Notes under the pieces: model-generated
Database searches by the model: none
What the model saw: only the letters and a program-made list of their open reading frames with translations
Told to the model about the DNA's origin: nothing
NCBI GenBank assembly: GCA_000827205.1
Contig: KN832556.1
Span: 55,726 to 119,725, forward strand
From: Plicaturopsis crispa FD-325 SS-3
Taxonomy: Eukaryota > Basidiomycota > Agaricomycetes > Amylocorticiales > Amylocorticiaceae
Length of the DNA stretch: 64,000 nucleotides
Direction: 5' to 3'
Shown: positions 31,710 to 41,201 of the stretch, piece after piece
Layout of the letters: each line of letters starts with the position of its first letter
Position numbering within the stretch: position 1 is the stretch's first letter
Program-made: the position numbers and the translations under genes

Positions 31710-33416
31710 CTATCCTCCCAAATCTGCCAGCGAGAAAGGGAAGAATCGATATCTTCCCTCGCTTGGCTCCCAGCGGAGAAACTCGTAGGGCGGATCAGAT
31801 CGATCATAACGCTCGATACCGACGTCAAGCCCCTCCTCTCTCAGATCCTCGAACGGTCTGAGCCCATCCTGGCTCTCAGCAAGATAGGAGCAATTGCTGA
31901 ACTTGAGCTTCACATGCGCAAGAGGCGTGCGCCTCAGTAGCGCTGTGTTGCCAGCATCCTGCGCAGTGACAGTCCATCGCGAGCGTATCATGTCATAGAA
32001 TTGAATTGGAAAAACCCGACCAACCCTGCCGCAACAGTCGAGCGCGATGGTGCGTAATTGTGGCAATAATCTGGGAGTTGGCGTGCAGTCATGGCATGAA
32101 AGGAGGGATAAAACCTTCTCGCCAATAAGCGGGCCGCCACACCACCCCTCCGATGTCGGGCAGCACATATCGAGCCGTAGTAAGCACGGTGTTCCCTCAA
32201 GGCAGCGGATGAGTTCGTCCTCGTAAATATCTACACCACGTAGACACAGCTCCTGGATGTTGCATCCGGAGCGGTGCACGAAATCGAAAAACCCGTCAGC
32301 AAATGTCGCATCATAAGGTTCTGCATAGTGGGGAGATATAACAGTGCAGGATCGGAGCATTGGCATCGTTGTGTGGCAAAAAAGGGAGTCCACGAACGGT
32401 GGCCCCTCTGCAGTAATCCGGAGATGGGTGAGGTGCGGATGTGTGACGTCCTCATCACAGTCAGTGCGGGGAAAGGACTTGTCGTCCGACGTGGAATACT
32501 CCTGCAGATTGGGTGACTGGCGTAGAACATGAATGAACTCCTCCATATGCGCAAGGTCGGCATGAACCCGAGTTAATAAATGCCATGGGAGCACGACACG
32601 AGATAGAGGGATCAATAGTTCTAGGCCAACCTCTTGTAGCTGGGGAGAGTTCTGAAAGACGACGACCTGCGATGTAGACGCTGTGGTGTAGAAGCGTAAG
32701 ACCAGTTTTTGAAGGTCAGGGAAGGGAGTCGGTTGCAAGGCGGAGACTTCATCCACATAATCCCTAGAACGGACGGAAAGTTCCCGTAATCGGGGCGGAG
32801 ACCAAGAGATCGCCTCGAGGAATGCCTCCACGTCGCCACGCGTGCGCCCGCGAAAGCCAGGTTCCCGCAAGGCCATCGACGTCGGCAATCCCCCCGAACG
32901 CGGAATCCAATTTTGGATTTGAGGTAGACTACCCTCGGTGACCTCGACCGAGATAGAAGACCATAATTCCGGCGTAGACAGAGCTATCGAGCGCCATCGG
33001 CGGCAGACACTGCCGAGAAGAAGTGGGGCACGGTCAACGTTGGGTCGAAGTTCCACATCCTCCGGAAGGCAGTGGATGAAAATCATTGAAAGCACTTCAG
33101 GAGGCAAGCCGCGCGCTGGCGTGAGGAGGTCTCTGTGGCCCTTTAGCAGCCTCTCCAACTCTATACGGTCTCTGGTCAACCGATTGACCACAGCCCGCAA
33201 CCGGGCGTACTCTGTTTCTGCGCATTGTAGAACTCCAGCTAGCTCCCTGATAATGTCTTCTATCTCCCTGATGATGGCGTGAATGCCCGGGACTTTCGAT
33301 GGTAGCGGGACAGCATTGGTACCCAGTATATCTGAGACGGGCGATGCACGGATGGGCTCGGGGCTCTCGAAGAGCGGGGCATCGCAGTTCCTGCATCTAT
33401 ACGGACCCGGATCCAT
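31710..33416 (-). CDS. F-box protein with N-terminal CxxC and coiled coil, paralogue 1
   Basis: A single-exon frame of 568 residues from ATG 33416. It opens MDPGPYRCRNCDAPLFESPE, a CxxC element followed by DILGTNAVPLPSKVPGIHAI. A coiled coil follows, with EIEDIIRELAGVLQCAETEY and LRAVVNRLTRDRIELERLLK. The F-box-like helices are LPPEVLSMIFIHCLPEDVEL and LLLGSVCRRWRSIALSTPEL with LWSSISVEV. The rest (about 400 residues) is made of irregular leucine-rich strands such as FPDLQKLVLRF, CNIQELCLRGVDIYEDELIR and LPQLRTIALDCCG, usual for substrate-recognition LRRs. Expected to join an SCF ubiquitin ligase through Skp1; substrate unknown. The protein shares the whole architecture with the gene at 36254-37882. 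Both belong to an expanded agaricomycete family. Confidence 0.85.
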   Translation of the reverse strand: MDPGPYRCRNCDAPLFESPEPIRASPVSDILGTNAVPLPSKVPGIHAIIREIEDIIRELAGVLQCAETEYARLRAVVNRLTRDRIELERLLKGHRDLLTPARGLPPEVLSMIFIHCLPEDVELRPNVDRAPLLLGSVCRRWRSIALSTPELWSSISVEVTEGSLPQIQNWIPRSGGLPTSMALREPGFRGRTRGDVEAFLEAISWSPPRLRELSVRSRDYVDEVSALQPTPFPDLQKLVLRFYTTASTSQVVVFQNSPQLQEVGLELLIPLSRVVLPWHLLTRVHADLAHMEEFIHVLRQSPNLQEYSTSDDKSFPRTDCDEDVTHPHLTHLRITAEGPPFVDSLFCHTTMPMLRSCTVISPHYAEPYDATFADGFFDFVHRSGCNIQELCLRGVDIYEDELIRCLEGTPCLLRLDMCCPTSEGWCGGPLIGEKVLSLLSCHDCTPTPRLLPQLRTIALDCCGRVGRVFPIQFYDMIRSRWTVTAQDAGNTALLRRTPLAHVKLKFSNCSYLAESQDGLRPFEDLREEGLDVGIERYDRSDPPYEFLRWEPSEGRYRFFPFSLADLGG

Positions 33417-34034
33417 GTTCAGATCGTTTTGAAAGGTCTAAGAGGCAACGATCGCGCGCATAGATGCTGATTAACACGCTTTTTCTGAAAACGAGGACAA
33501 CATGTACTCGCCTGGGTATTAGGTAGTCGTGCGTCGACTCGGGCTGGATTGCTTTCCTGTCTAGCCGCAAGCACAAGATTAGACTGCACGGTTTGGACTT
33601 AAGTCCTGACGAGATCACAGCAGGAGCTCTGCCGATTCGACTTGTGCACGGGGAAAAGTGAAGAGGACGGGAGGAAGTAGTCTCCCTTAGCATCCGTCGA
33701 AACAATTCTTTCAACCTCACGGGCTCGGATATTCTTAGGAGGAAGGAGGTTTGAAAGCCGACGCGACTCCCTGGGGCCTGGGCTGTTTCACTGAGCGCCC
33801 AGCCGCACTCTTTCTCTTGGACGACGACGACGCTCGCCTAGGCAGCTACGATACCACCTAAAGCCACCACAAAGTGCGTTCATACCCCCAAGTTCGCCGG
33901 TATGTAGTTGACAACGAACGTCTAGAAACCCAGGACAACTTCCGAGTATCAAGCTCGCTGCCCTGCGTTGGCGGCGTATTCACGTACGGCGTATCGCGAC
34001 ACACCCGCCAGCCAAACTGGCCGACTCCAACAGC
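33417..34034. promoter_or_regulatory. Divergent promoter region
   Basis: About 620 bases between the ATG of F-box paralogue 1 (minus) and the ATG of the single-exon BTB gene (plus). No gene or clear core element was assigned. Confidence 0.4.
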
Positions 34035-34925
34035 ATGCAGGTCAGCACCGACCCGGGCGCGGACATAACTGTGGATACCAATGACATAGAGCACCTACTG
34101 CACCCCCTTTTCGCCTCGCCCGACGGCGACGTGCTGCTAGGCACGCAGGCCGGCGGCATCCTGTTCCGCGTGCACTCGCACACGCTCAAGACGACCTCGG
34201 GCTGGTTCCGCACGATGTTCTCGCTCCCGCAGAAGTCAGAGAAGCCTGCGAGCACAACGACGATAGCCGTCGATGAGGACGCGCACACGCTCGAGACACT
34301 CTTGCGCATGATTTGCGGGCTGCCCATCCTCCCGATCACCTCGTACGACGAGATCGACGCGCTATTGTACGCGGCGGAGAAATACGATATGCCGGGCCCG
34401 ATGTCCATCGTGCGTGTGCTCATCATGACCCCGGAGCTGCTGCAGCACCCGCTCCGCCTCTACGCCGTCGCCTGCCGCTTCGGATGGGAGGTAGAGGCCA
34501 AATTCGCGTCTACCCAGACGCTGCATATCAATCTGCACGACGCGGAGCACCGCCCTGCGCTCCAGCGCCTCGGCACGGACGCGCTGCTGAACCTGTTCGA
34601 TCTCCACCGCCGCCGGCGCGAGGGCCTGCGGAAACGGCTGGACGACCCGCCGTTCGTTGGCGGCGGGACAACCGTGTGCCAGGCGTGTGGTTCGGTGATA
34701 GACTACCACACCTGGCGGGAGCTGAAGTACAAAATCATCCTCGAAATGGATGTGCGGCCTCTCGGGGACACCATTGTTAACACGGGGCTGTTAGACTGGA
34801 ACGAGTCGAAGGCGTGCTGGTCGGCGAAATGCCCCAACGTAGACTGCGATCGCGTGTTATACGACAAAGGGCAGACGTTGCTGGTTATCAAGGAGTGCGT
34901 AGAGGGCCTGCCCAAGAGTATTTGA
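34035..34925 (+). CDS. BTB/POZ domain protein (single exon)
   Basis: An uninterrupted frame of 296 residues from ATG 34035. The BTB domain is at residues about 20-125: SPDGDVLLGTQAGGILFRVH, SHTLKTTSGWFRTMFSLPQ, DAHTLETLLRMICGLPIL, EIDALLYAAEKYDMPGPMSI, followed by the BACK-like YAVACRFGWEVEAKFAST. The C-terminal third has paired cysteines, CQACGSVIDYHTW and CPNVDCDRVLYD, which could form a zinc site. Absence of introns is unusual in this window, and third positions are rich in G and C. Members of this mushroom family are numerous and uncharacterised; a role as a ubiquitin-ligase adaptor is only inferred. Confidence 0.82.
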   Translation: MQVSTDPGADITVDTNDIEHLLHPLFASPDGDVLLGTQAGGILFRVHSHTLKTTSGWFRTMFSLPQKSEKPASTTTIAVDEDAHTLETLLRMICGLPILPITSYDEIDALLYAAEKYDMPGPMSIVRVLIMTPELLQHPLRLYAVACRFGWEVEAKFASTQTLHINLHDAEHRPALQRLGTDALLNLFDLHRRRREGLRKRLDDPPFVGGGTTVCQACGSVIDYHTWRELKYKIILEMDVRPLGDTIVNTGLLDWNESKACWSAKCPNVDCDRVLYDKGQTLLVIKECVEGLPKSI

Positions 34926-35250
34926 GTGGTGTCGGTATGCTCTTTCGATGTATTTTTTCTCTTATCTCTCCTCCCTACCTCGTAGATTGACCCCCGCATT
35001 TCGAATGTAGTGCATAATACCTGGAATCTCGCCCGTCTTTCGTTTTGTATTGCATATATATGTGTATCATGCCCGTTCTATCCTTTCCCTATCGTCTGCA
35101 GTGTGCTCTGCAGGACTGCTGCTCTCCATTCCAGTTTCCTATACACGGTAAGTAGGGAGCGCTTCTGCAGGGTTACGTATCCCTGTGAGCAAGTAAACTT
35201 CCCAAAGATTCAGAACGAGTCATCAACCAAGTAACTCTCTGCAGACCACC
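34926..35250. other. Intergenic
   Basis: Pyrimidine-rich plus strand and a possible intron near 35148-35220 (GTAAGT donor) in the leader of the YciI-like gene. No coding sequence recognised. Confidence 0.4.
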
Positions 35251-35860
35251 ATGTCCATGCTACGAGCTCTACGAGCAGCACCCATACGCACCCACAAGTT
35301 CGTTGCTGTACCGCCGAGGCAGTTCCCGCATCCGCATCGTTACTCCGCGCCACTGGGCTTGCGGGCGAACTCGACGAGCGCCCCGGCCCCGCGCCACCGC
35401 TTCGTGATCTACGCACCCGATGCGACCGACGAGGGCGCATACGCGCGCCGCATGGAGGTGCGCGAGAAACACCTCGCGCTCGCACGGCGGCTGTCCGGAG
35501 AGGGCTTCATCAGTGCGTCCTTCAAAACGCGTCGTTTGTGCGCGGAATGACATATGCTGTATCTAATGCGTGTTGATTGCACGACGCAGAGCTCGGCGGT
35601 GCGATGCTGACCCCCGAGTCTATCGAGAGCCCCACGGCCGAGCGGAAGATCATAGGGTCTGTGTTCATTTGCGAGGCGGAGAGCCTGGCGCAGGTGCGCA
35701 AGTACGCAGAAGAGGACCTGTACTACACGGCTGGCGTGGTGAGTTCATTTCGCGTCTGTACGATGGGATTACCGGGTTGATGCTCATTGATTTTGTCTTG
35801 CAGTGGGACAAGGAGAAGCTGGTCATTTTGCCGTTCCAAGCTGCTACACCCTTCCCTTAG
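35251..35860 (+). CDS. YciI-like domain protein, probably mitochondrial
   Basis: Exons 35251-35512, 35590-35738 and 35804-35860 give 155 residues. The N-terminus (MSMLRALRAAPIRTHKFVAV, rich in Arg with no acidic residue for about 40 positions) fits a mitochondrial presequence ending near LGLRANSTS. The remaining 105 residues are a YciI-type ferredoxin-like domain: RHRFVIYAPDATDEGAYARR, MEVREKHLALARRLSGEGF, LGGAML, KIIGSVFICEAESLAQVRKY, AEEDLYYTAGVWDKEKLVIL and PFQ. The conserved His in the REKHL helix and the acidic AEEDLYYTAGV segment match the family. YciI-like domains are small dimers with unclear activity in eukaryotes. Convergent with F-box paralogue 2. Confidence 0.85.
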
Positions 35861-36253
35861 TCTGCCAATTTCATGTGCTCTTGGAATCCCACAATATTAT
35901 TGCGTGTCTAGGTAAACTGTGTCACAAGGGCCTGCCAGTCGGAGTGATCAATCCAGACAGATTAGGGAGAACGCAAATTCATGCTGTCGGGGATGAACAG
36001 AAATATTCCGTCCCTTAGTAGTTCCTCCTCCCCGAAGCAGCCCTCAGAATGCATTGGACACGCATATGAATTATTCAAGCACTATAGCCTACTATGTAGT
36101 ACAAGTACAACTGTATCGAAGAAAACATTGCAAACACCTCGAATTGTCTTGGTTGAACAAGTCTCCTTCCCACCGCACTATACAAAGTGTCCGATGTTAT
36201 ATCCTTTACGCCCGCAATCCCGCTCGAATGGTTCCCTCCTCTCCACTGACTAG
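35861..36253. other. Intergenic between convergent genes
   Basis: 3' flanks of the YciI-like and F-box genes. No feature recognised. Confidence 0.5.
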
Positions 36254-37882
36254 TCACGACGACGAAGGCACAAATTTATGCCTTCCCTCGCTGGGCTCCC
36301 AGCAAAGATACTCGTGTAGCTGGTCGTCACAGAACCCCCTCTGAAGGAATATGCCGACATCGAGCCCCTCCCGTTTCATCTCCTCAAACGGTCTAAAACC
36401 ATCCTCAACCGCCAGAATATTATCGCAGTGCCTCAGAACGAGCTCCACCCGCACGAGGGACGTCACAGTCCCCCGCGCGGTGGGCTTCCACCGCGAGCGG
36501 ACCACCTCGCAGAGCCGGGCGGGGAACAGCGGGTCGACGGCCCCGGAATGGTCGAGCATGAGCTCCTGCAGCTGCGGTAGTAGACACGCACCGGCCCCGT
36601 CTCCTCGGAGCCGCGCCAGCACGGCGCCGTCGACGCACATACCCCCGCGCCCCAGCGCCCCACGCAGCTCGAGCCGCAGCAGCAGCGGCATGTGCTCGAC
36701 GCACGCGATGAGCTCTTGCTCGTCGATGATGAGGTTGTGCAAGCGCAGCGCCTGCAGACGGCTCCCGGAGCGCCTTAGGAAATCCGTGAACGTCGACGCA
36801 GGGAATTTGGGCCCTGCGTGCGAGGCGAGCGGGAACTCTATCATGCAGACGCGTAGGGCGGGCATGGCCGTGCAGCGGAAGAGGGTGTCCATGCAGGACG
36901 CGTTGTTCACGATGAGGCGGATCGACTCGAGGGAGTGGTGGGTGACGAAGCTGGGCATGGAGTCCCGCGCCATGAAGGCGTCGCCGCCTATGCCCTCCAT
37001 GGTGTACTCCACGAGATTGGGCGCCTGGCGGATGATGCACATGAAGTCGTCCGTGTAGTCCATGTTGGCGTGTATCCGCGTCAACTGGTGCCATGGGAGC
37101 ACCAGCGTGGGGATGCGGCTGGCTAGCGCAAGGGTCACGTCCTGCAGCTGCGGGGCGTTCTCGAAGACGTTGATCACTGTGCCAGAGGGTATGTTGCCTA
37201 TATCTATATCCAGCTTACGAAGACGAGGGAACTGGACTCCGTGCGCTGTGACGTCTCTTTCCTTGGTGCCAGAACTGGACACTGCCAGGGCTTGCAGCCT
37301 CGGCGCGCACATGGCGAGGAGTTCCGCGAGACTGGGCTCTTCGTCGTAGCCGAGCTTCCGCACATCCATGGTGAGCGGCAAGCTCCTGGCACGCGCGGTC
37401 CAGTCTTGAAGTCTGGCAGGCGTGTCCTTGTGCAGCGTAATCGATATGGACGACCATAACTGCGGTGTAGACAGCGATATCGCGCGCCACCGCCGGCAGA
37501 CGCGACCAAGAAGCAAGGGGGCGCGCCTCACGTTTGGTGTGGTGTCCTCCGGGAGACAGTGGACGAATATCTCGGAGAGCAGTTCAGGCGGCAGTGCGCG
37601 AGCTAGTGAGAGGAGGTCTCGGTGCGTCCGCACGGTTTTCTCTGCCTCATTGCGTTCTCGCGCAAGACGATCGACGATCGCTTGCATCCGAGCAAGCTCC
37701 GTCTCGAGGACAGACAGGCGTTTCGTTTCTTCGCCGATGAGACGCCGGATTGCCGGCACTTTGGACGGTGGTGGGACTCCATTGGTTCCAATGAGGTCGG
37801 GAACGGGTGATGTATGTGCTGGCGAGGGAACCTCGACGAGCGGCACGCTGCAGTGTTTGCACGTGTACTCGTGTGGATCCAT
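36254..37882 (-). CDS. F-box protein with N-terminal CxxC and coiled coil, paralogue 2
   Basis: A single-exon gene of 542 residues. The frame is open for another 59 codons upstream, but the ATG at 37882 (MDPHEYTCKHCSVPLVEVPS) aligns with the start of paralogue 1 and is preferred. Shared landmarks: CxxC knuckle, DLIGTNGVPPPSKVPAIRRL, coiled coil (EETKRLSVLETELARMQAIV), F-box (LPPELLSEIFVHCLPEDTTP, LLLGRVCRRWRAISLSTPQL), then leucine-rich strands (FPRLRKLDIDIG, RLQALRLHNLIIDEQELIAC, LPQLQELMLDHSG). Near the C-terminus EEMKREGLDVGIF and LCWEPSEGRHKF match LREEGLDVGIE and LRWEPSEGRYRF of paralogue 1. Its G+C content is much higher than that of paralogue 1. Presumed SCF substrate adaptor; substrate unknown. 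Confidence 0.85.
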   Translation of the reverse strand: MDPHEYTCKHCSVPLVEVPSPAHTSPVPDLIGTNGVPPPSKVPAIRRLIGEETKRLSVLETELARMQAIVDRLARERNEAEKTVRTHRDLLSLARALPPELLSEIFVHCLPEDTTPNVRRAPLLLGRVCRRWRAISLSTPQLWSSISITLHKDTPARLQDWTARARSLPLTMDVRKLGYDEEPSLAELLAMCAPRLQALAVSSSGTKERDVTAHGVQFPRLRKLDIDIGNIPSGTVINVFENAPQLQDVTLALASRIPTLVLPWHQLTRIHANMDYTDDFMCIIRQAPNLVEYTMEGIGGDAFMARDSMPSFVTHHSLESIRLIVNNASCMDTLFRCTAMPALRVCMIEFPLASHAGPKFPASTFTDFLRRSGSRLQALRLHNLIIDEQELIACVEHMPLLLRLELRGALGRGGMCVDGAVLARLRGDGAGACLLPQLQELMLDHSGAVDPLFPARLCEVVRSRWKPTARGTVTSLVRVELVLRHCDNILAVEDGFRPFEEMKREGLDVGIFLQRGFCDDQLHEYLCWEPSEGRHKFVPSSS

Positions 37883-38961
37883 GAATCGGTCGGAGATGAC
37901 GCTGAATTTCGAAAAAATAAAAAAATGATGAGGAGATGCACTGTGCGCTTCAATCTTCAAGTGGGGGACGTACGGGAGGTGCTGCGAGCGCTGTGTTTCG
38001 TGACTATTTATCCTACAATATACGGCAGTGGAAAGGGTGCGCGGTGATTGGGCGGCCATTGGGGTTAACTTATCTATATCGTACGTGTTACAGTGTTAGC
38101 GCCTCGGGTTACAAGGGAATGAGAACTGGACGGTGAGGACCTTACCAGTGTTGCGATGGTAGAGGCGTCAGTGATTGTGGCCAGCTAAGAATCGTGCTAT
38201 GAGGGCGCCGAGAACACTTCTCTCGCACGATTGACGCGGGTCCAAGAAGAGGGGGCAGAGTATGCGACAGTGTCGTTCACGCTGGAGTGTACGCCATTCC
38301 ACCCTCGCCCTATATATGTGGGGCATGGCTGCTAGACGAAGCCGCAAACCTTTAGTGACACCGGGTGACCGATCGCGAGGAACAGAAACAGAAAGAGAAA
38401 CACAGATCCTTCGTCGGACGCATGAACACGATAGGGCAAAGGACCCCTCGCGTACGGAATCGCACTTGGCACCTCGAATAAAGCACACCCGAGAGGAGGA
38501 ACGCACTTCGGATTCATGTCCAGTGATTCGGACGGAGCCTGTGTGCTGTAACATGGCTCAACGGTTAATTCAACATGTGCAAGAATAGGCAGTCGGATTA
38601 ACTTTGCGGCCCTGTGGCTATCCTAACATTAGACCCGAAGTAGAGAACTCTTAAACACATGCGGGCACTTACTAAGGGTTCAGCTAGGAAGCAATGCCCG
38701 AGAGCCCACGCACGTCAGCCAAAACGTGCTTCCTCCGAAGGCCGAGGTCCTTAAATTCAACGCCTGCGAAGAAAACGTGTAAAAGTGAAGGGGGCTCTGG
38801 AAGCCGGCATGCGACACGGCGCATGGTCTTCAATCTGAAGCACGCAGTGACGGACTGAGTTCGGATTCGTCGCAGGCGAACATGTAACAGTCTCGTCATT
38901 CCAAGTGTTTCGAATTCCCCCATGAGCATACTTGTACATAGAACTTCCGATGAGAATGTCT
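37883..38961. other. Intergenic, no supported gene
   Basis: Upstream region of F-box paralogue 2 and downstream flank of the enoyl-CoA hydratase gene. A 108-codon plus-strand frame at 38262-38588 has no motif or splice logic and is not called. Confidence 0.4.
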
Positions 38962-40088
38962 TCAAGAATGGGTGAACTTGGCCTCCCTCTTTTCGGCAAA
39001 TGCGTTCATGCCTTTGAAAGCGCTCAGCACAAGAAAACTGCATAGATAGGACGTGTCACTTGCCTTCCTTTTGGTCGTTCGTAGCAAACAGACCGTGGAA
39101 GAGCCGCCTCTCGAAGCGCAGGCCTTCCGCGAGGTTCAACTCGAACGCTACATCCCCTCCGTTAGCCCCCGCACGCAGATCCACGCAAGAAACATGACAC
39201 ACCGGCATTGACGGCCTCCTTCCCTGCCTGCACGCTGAGCTGCCCCTTGGATGCGATCTTCTTGCCGAGCTCCACTGCTGCGCCGACAACGTCCTCTTCG
39301 ATGCGGCTCACGATGCCCCAGCGCTCTGCCTCCTCGGCAGAGAAGTTGCGTCCGGAGAGCACGAGCTCCATGGTGCGCGACTTGCCGATCGCGCGAGCGA
39401 GCCGCTGCGTGCCGCCGCCGCCCGGGATGACGCCGATGTTGATCTCAGGCTGCCCGAACTTGGCCGTGGGTGACGCGAGCACAATGTCGCAGTTCAGCGC
39501 GAGCTCGCAGCCGCCCCCGAGCTGTGCCGACGTTAGCCGACATTAAACGACGTAGCGAGACGGTGCGTACCGCGTAGCCGCTGACGGCTGCGATGATGGG
39601 CTTGCGTATCTGCGTGTCGTACTGCCAATTTCCAATGAAATCGTTCTTGTACACGTTCGAGACTAGTTGCCCACAATTCAGCAGGGTGCATAAGGAACAG
39701 ACTCGACGTGCTTACAGGGCTTGTCCTTCATCTCCTTGATGTCCGCACCCGCTGCACAACCGTGAGTTCCCCGCAATTACCCCGCACTCGGTAATGGCGT
39801 ACCTGCGAACGCCCGCTCCGACCCGGTGATCACGACGGCCCCGACGGCGTCGTCGCTATCAGCTTCTTTGAGTGCCGTGGTGAGCTCTTTGTACAGCGCC
39901 TGAGTGATCGCATTGAGCGCCTTCGGCCGGTTCAGCGTGATGAGTGCTACGCCCGGGTCCGGGCGCGTCACAAGGATGCTGGTGTACTCTGCCGAGCTGG
40001 ACATGAGACGGATGGCGCGGGGGACGATGCGGTGGGTGGTGCGGAGCGGTGCTCGCAGGCTGCAGGAATGCCGCGCGAGTGAGAACAT
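38962..40088 (-). CDS. Mitochondrial enoyl-CoA hydratase (ECHS1-like)
   Basis: Six exons (39803-40088, 39716-39751, 39571-39662, 39203-39521, 39064-39147, 38962-39011) give 288 residues, the normal family length. The presequence [20 protein letters not shown] is basic and ends near RLMSSSAEY. Crotonase landmarks are all present: [20 protein letters not shown], the oxyanion loop [30 protein letters not shown] with the first catalytic Glu, and [20 protein letters not shown] with the second. [13 protein letters not shown] is completed by the last exon [16 protein letters not shown]. The enzyme hydrates short-chain 2-enoyl-CoA in mitochondrial beta-oxidation and amino-acid breakdown. The last intron has a GC donor (GAAG/GCAAGT); if it is not spliced the protein ends one residue later, after EGK, and loses its C-terminal helix. 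The ATG at 40088 was preferred over the longer open frame upstream. Confidence 0.93.
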
Positions 40089-40397
40089 GGTTTTGTGTCT
40101 GCCTGTCGTGGTTTCACGAGGTATAAGTAGAGGTCTCGTGGTTGAAAGTTGAGCAAGCCGGTTGGCCGTCGTGCTTCGCGGAGCTGTCGCGGAGATGTTT
40201 TTTTCCGCGTCTGCCACTCCGGCATAGCAGGACTTGGAATGGCTTACAAAGTCCCCTCGACGTCCAGTTCTGCAGTCAATATAATCGTCGTGAAGGCTGG
40301 AAGTGAAGTCCCTGCAAAATGGACATCATCCTGGATTTATTAAATGAGCTGGGAGCGCCAGCGTGTCGAGATGATCGCGGGGCTTCCAATTTCCGTA

Positions 40398-40491
40398 GGC
40401 GGCGTAGCCAAGTGGTTACGGCGACAGATTAGAACTAATCACTATTATCTGTTCCTCTTTGAGGGCGTAGGTTCGAATCCTGCCGCCGTCG
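40398..40491 (+). tRNA. tRNA-Ser (AGA) with 12-base intron
   Basis: The acceptor stem GGCGGCG pairs with CGCCGTC (one G-T pair), with discriminator G at 40491, as expected for serine. The D stem is GCC/GGC. The anticodon stem ACAGA/TCTGT encloses TTAGAA, then a 12-base intron (CTAATCACTATT) inserted after position 37, then A. The anticodon is AGA, reading TCT. The long variable arm has a CCTC/GAGG stem, diagnostic for a class II tRNA. The T arm is GTAGG-TTCGAAT-CCTGC and gives the box B promoter GGTTCGAATCC. A TTTT run at about 40499-40502 fits RNA polymerase III termination. Mature length without intron is 82 bases before CCA addition. Confidence 0.93.
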
Positions 40492-41201
40492 AAATTAAGT
40501 TTTGCGATGCAGAGCAATCCTTTTGACGAAGAGAGCGAGGAAACGACGAAGGAAGGACGCAGGCGGCAGAACGGACGAGGAGAAGCACATTGGCCGAAAT
40601 AGGCAGTTGCGGATAATGTTCCGAATGCCGACTCGCGAGGCGCGACGCTCATCACTGGCATGATGAGCTCAATCGCTCGCTAGTAGGATTCTCTCTTTGC
40701 CAGCATCCGTCTACACTACGCAAGAAAATGACGAGAGAAACGAGTCGCGCTTTGTGGGGCTACTTTCACTCCAACAGCGGAAAGAGGTCATTTTTCCAAG
40801 TTCCAATAAACGCCATTCCGAGTCGGCTACCAGCTCACTGGCAGCGCTCAGCGGCACTCCTTATAGTCGATGGACACCAAAACATGCAAAGTACACGGAT
40901 ACCCCATGCTACATGATACATCGAAATGTCCTTGCAAGTAAGCTACAGGGTAGAAAGTGTTAGACATGGTGTATACGCCTCGTCATGCGCCAAAAGACAA
41001 AGGTGGCATCGACATTTTCACGATCATCACCTCTCGGCCAGGCTTTTCTGACGTTCAACCTCGTGAATTGTGCAGCTGAAGCCAGCACCGCCCACCACTT
41101 TTTGCGAGGGTTCACTGGCAGGGCGGGGAGGGTCGTCGTGGAGGCAGCCGGTTTTACTACGGAGACGCCGTCCGCGTCGATTCCACCTGACCGTAACGTG
41201 G
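40492..41201. other. Intergenic, nothing recognised
   Basis: 3' flank of the tRNA and downstream region of the RRP46 gene. Short frames without motifs. Confidence 0.45.

Noticed and set aside
36351-37094. Long frames on both strands inside F-box paralogue 2, including a His/Arg-rich one
   Set aside because: Out-of-frame shadows of a high-GC coding exon, with no start context or motif.
38262-38588. 108-codon plus-strand ORF rich in Arg and Glu
   Set aside because: No motif, no TATA or splice context, and no homology recognised.
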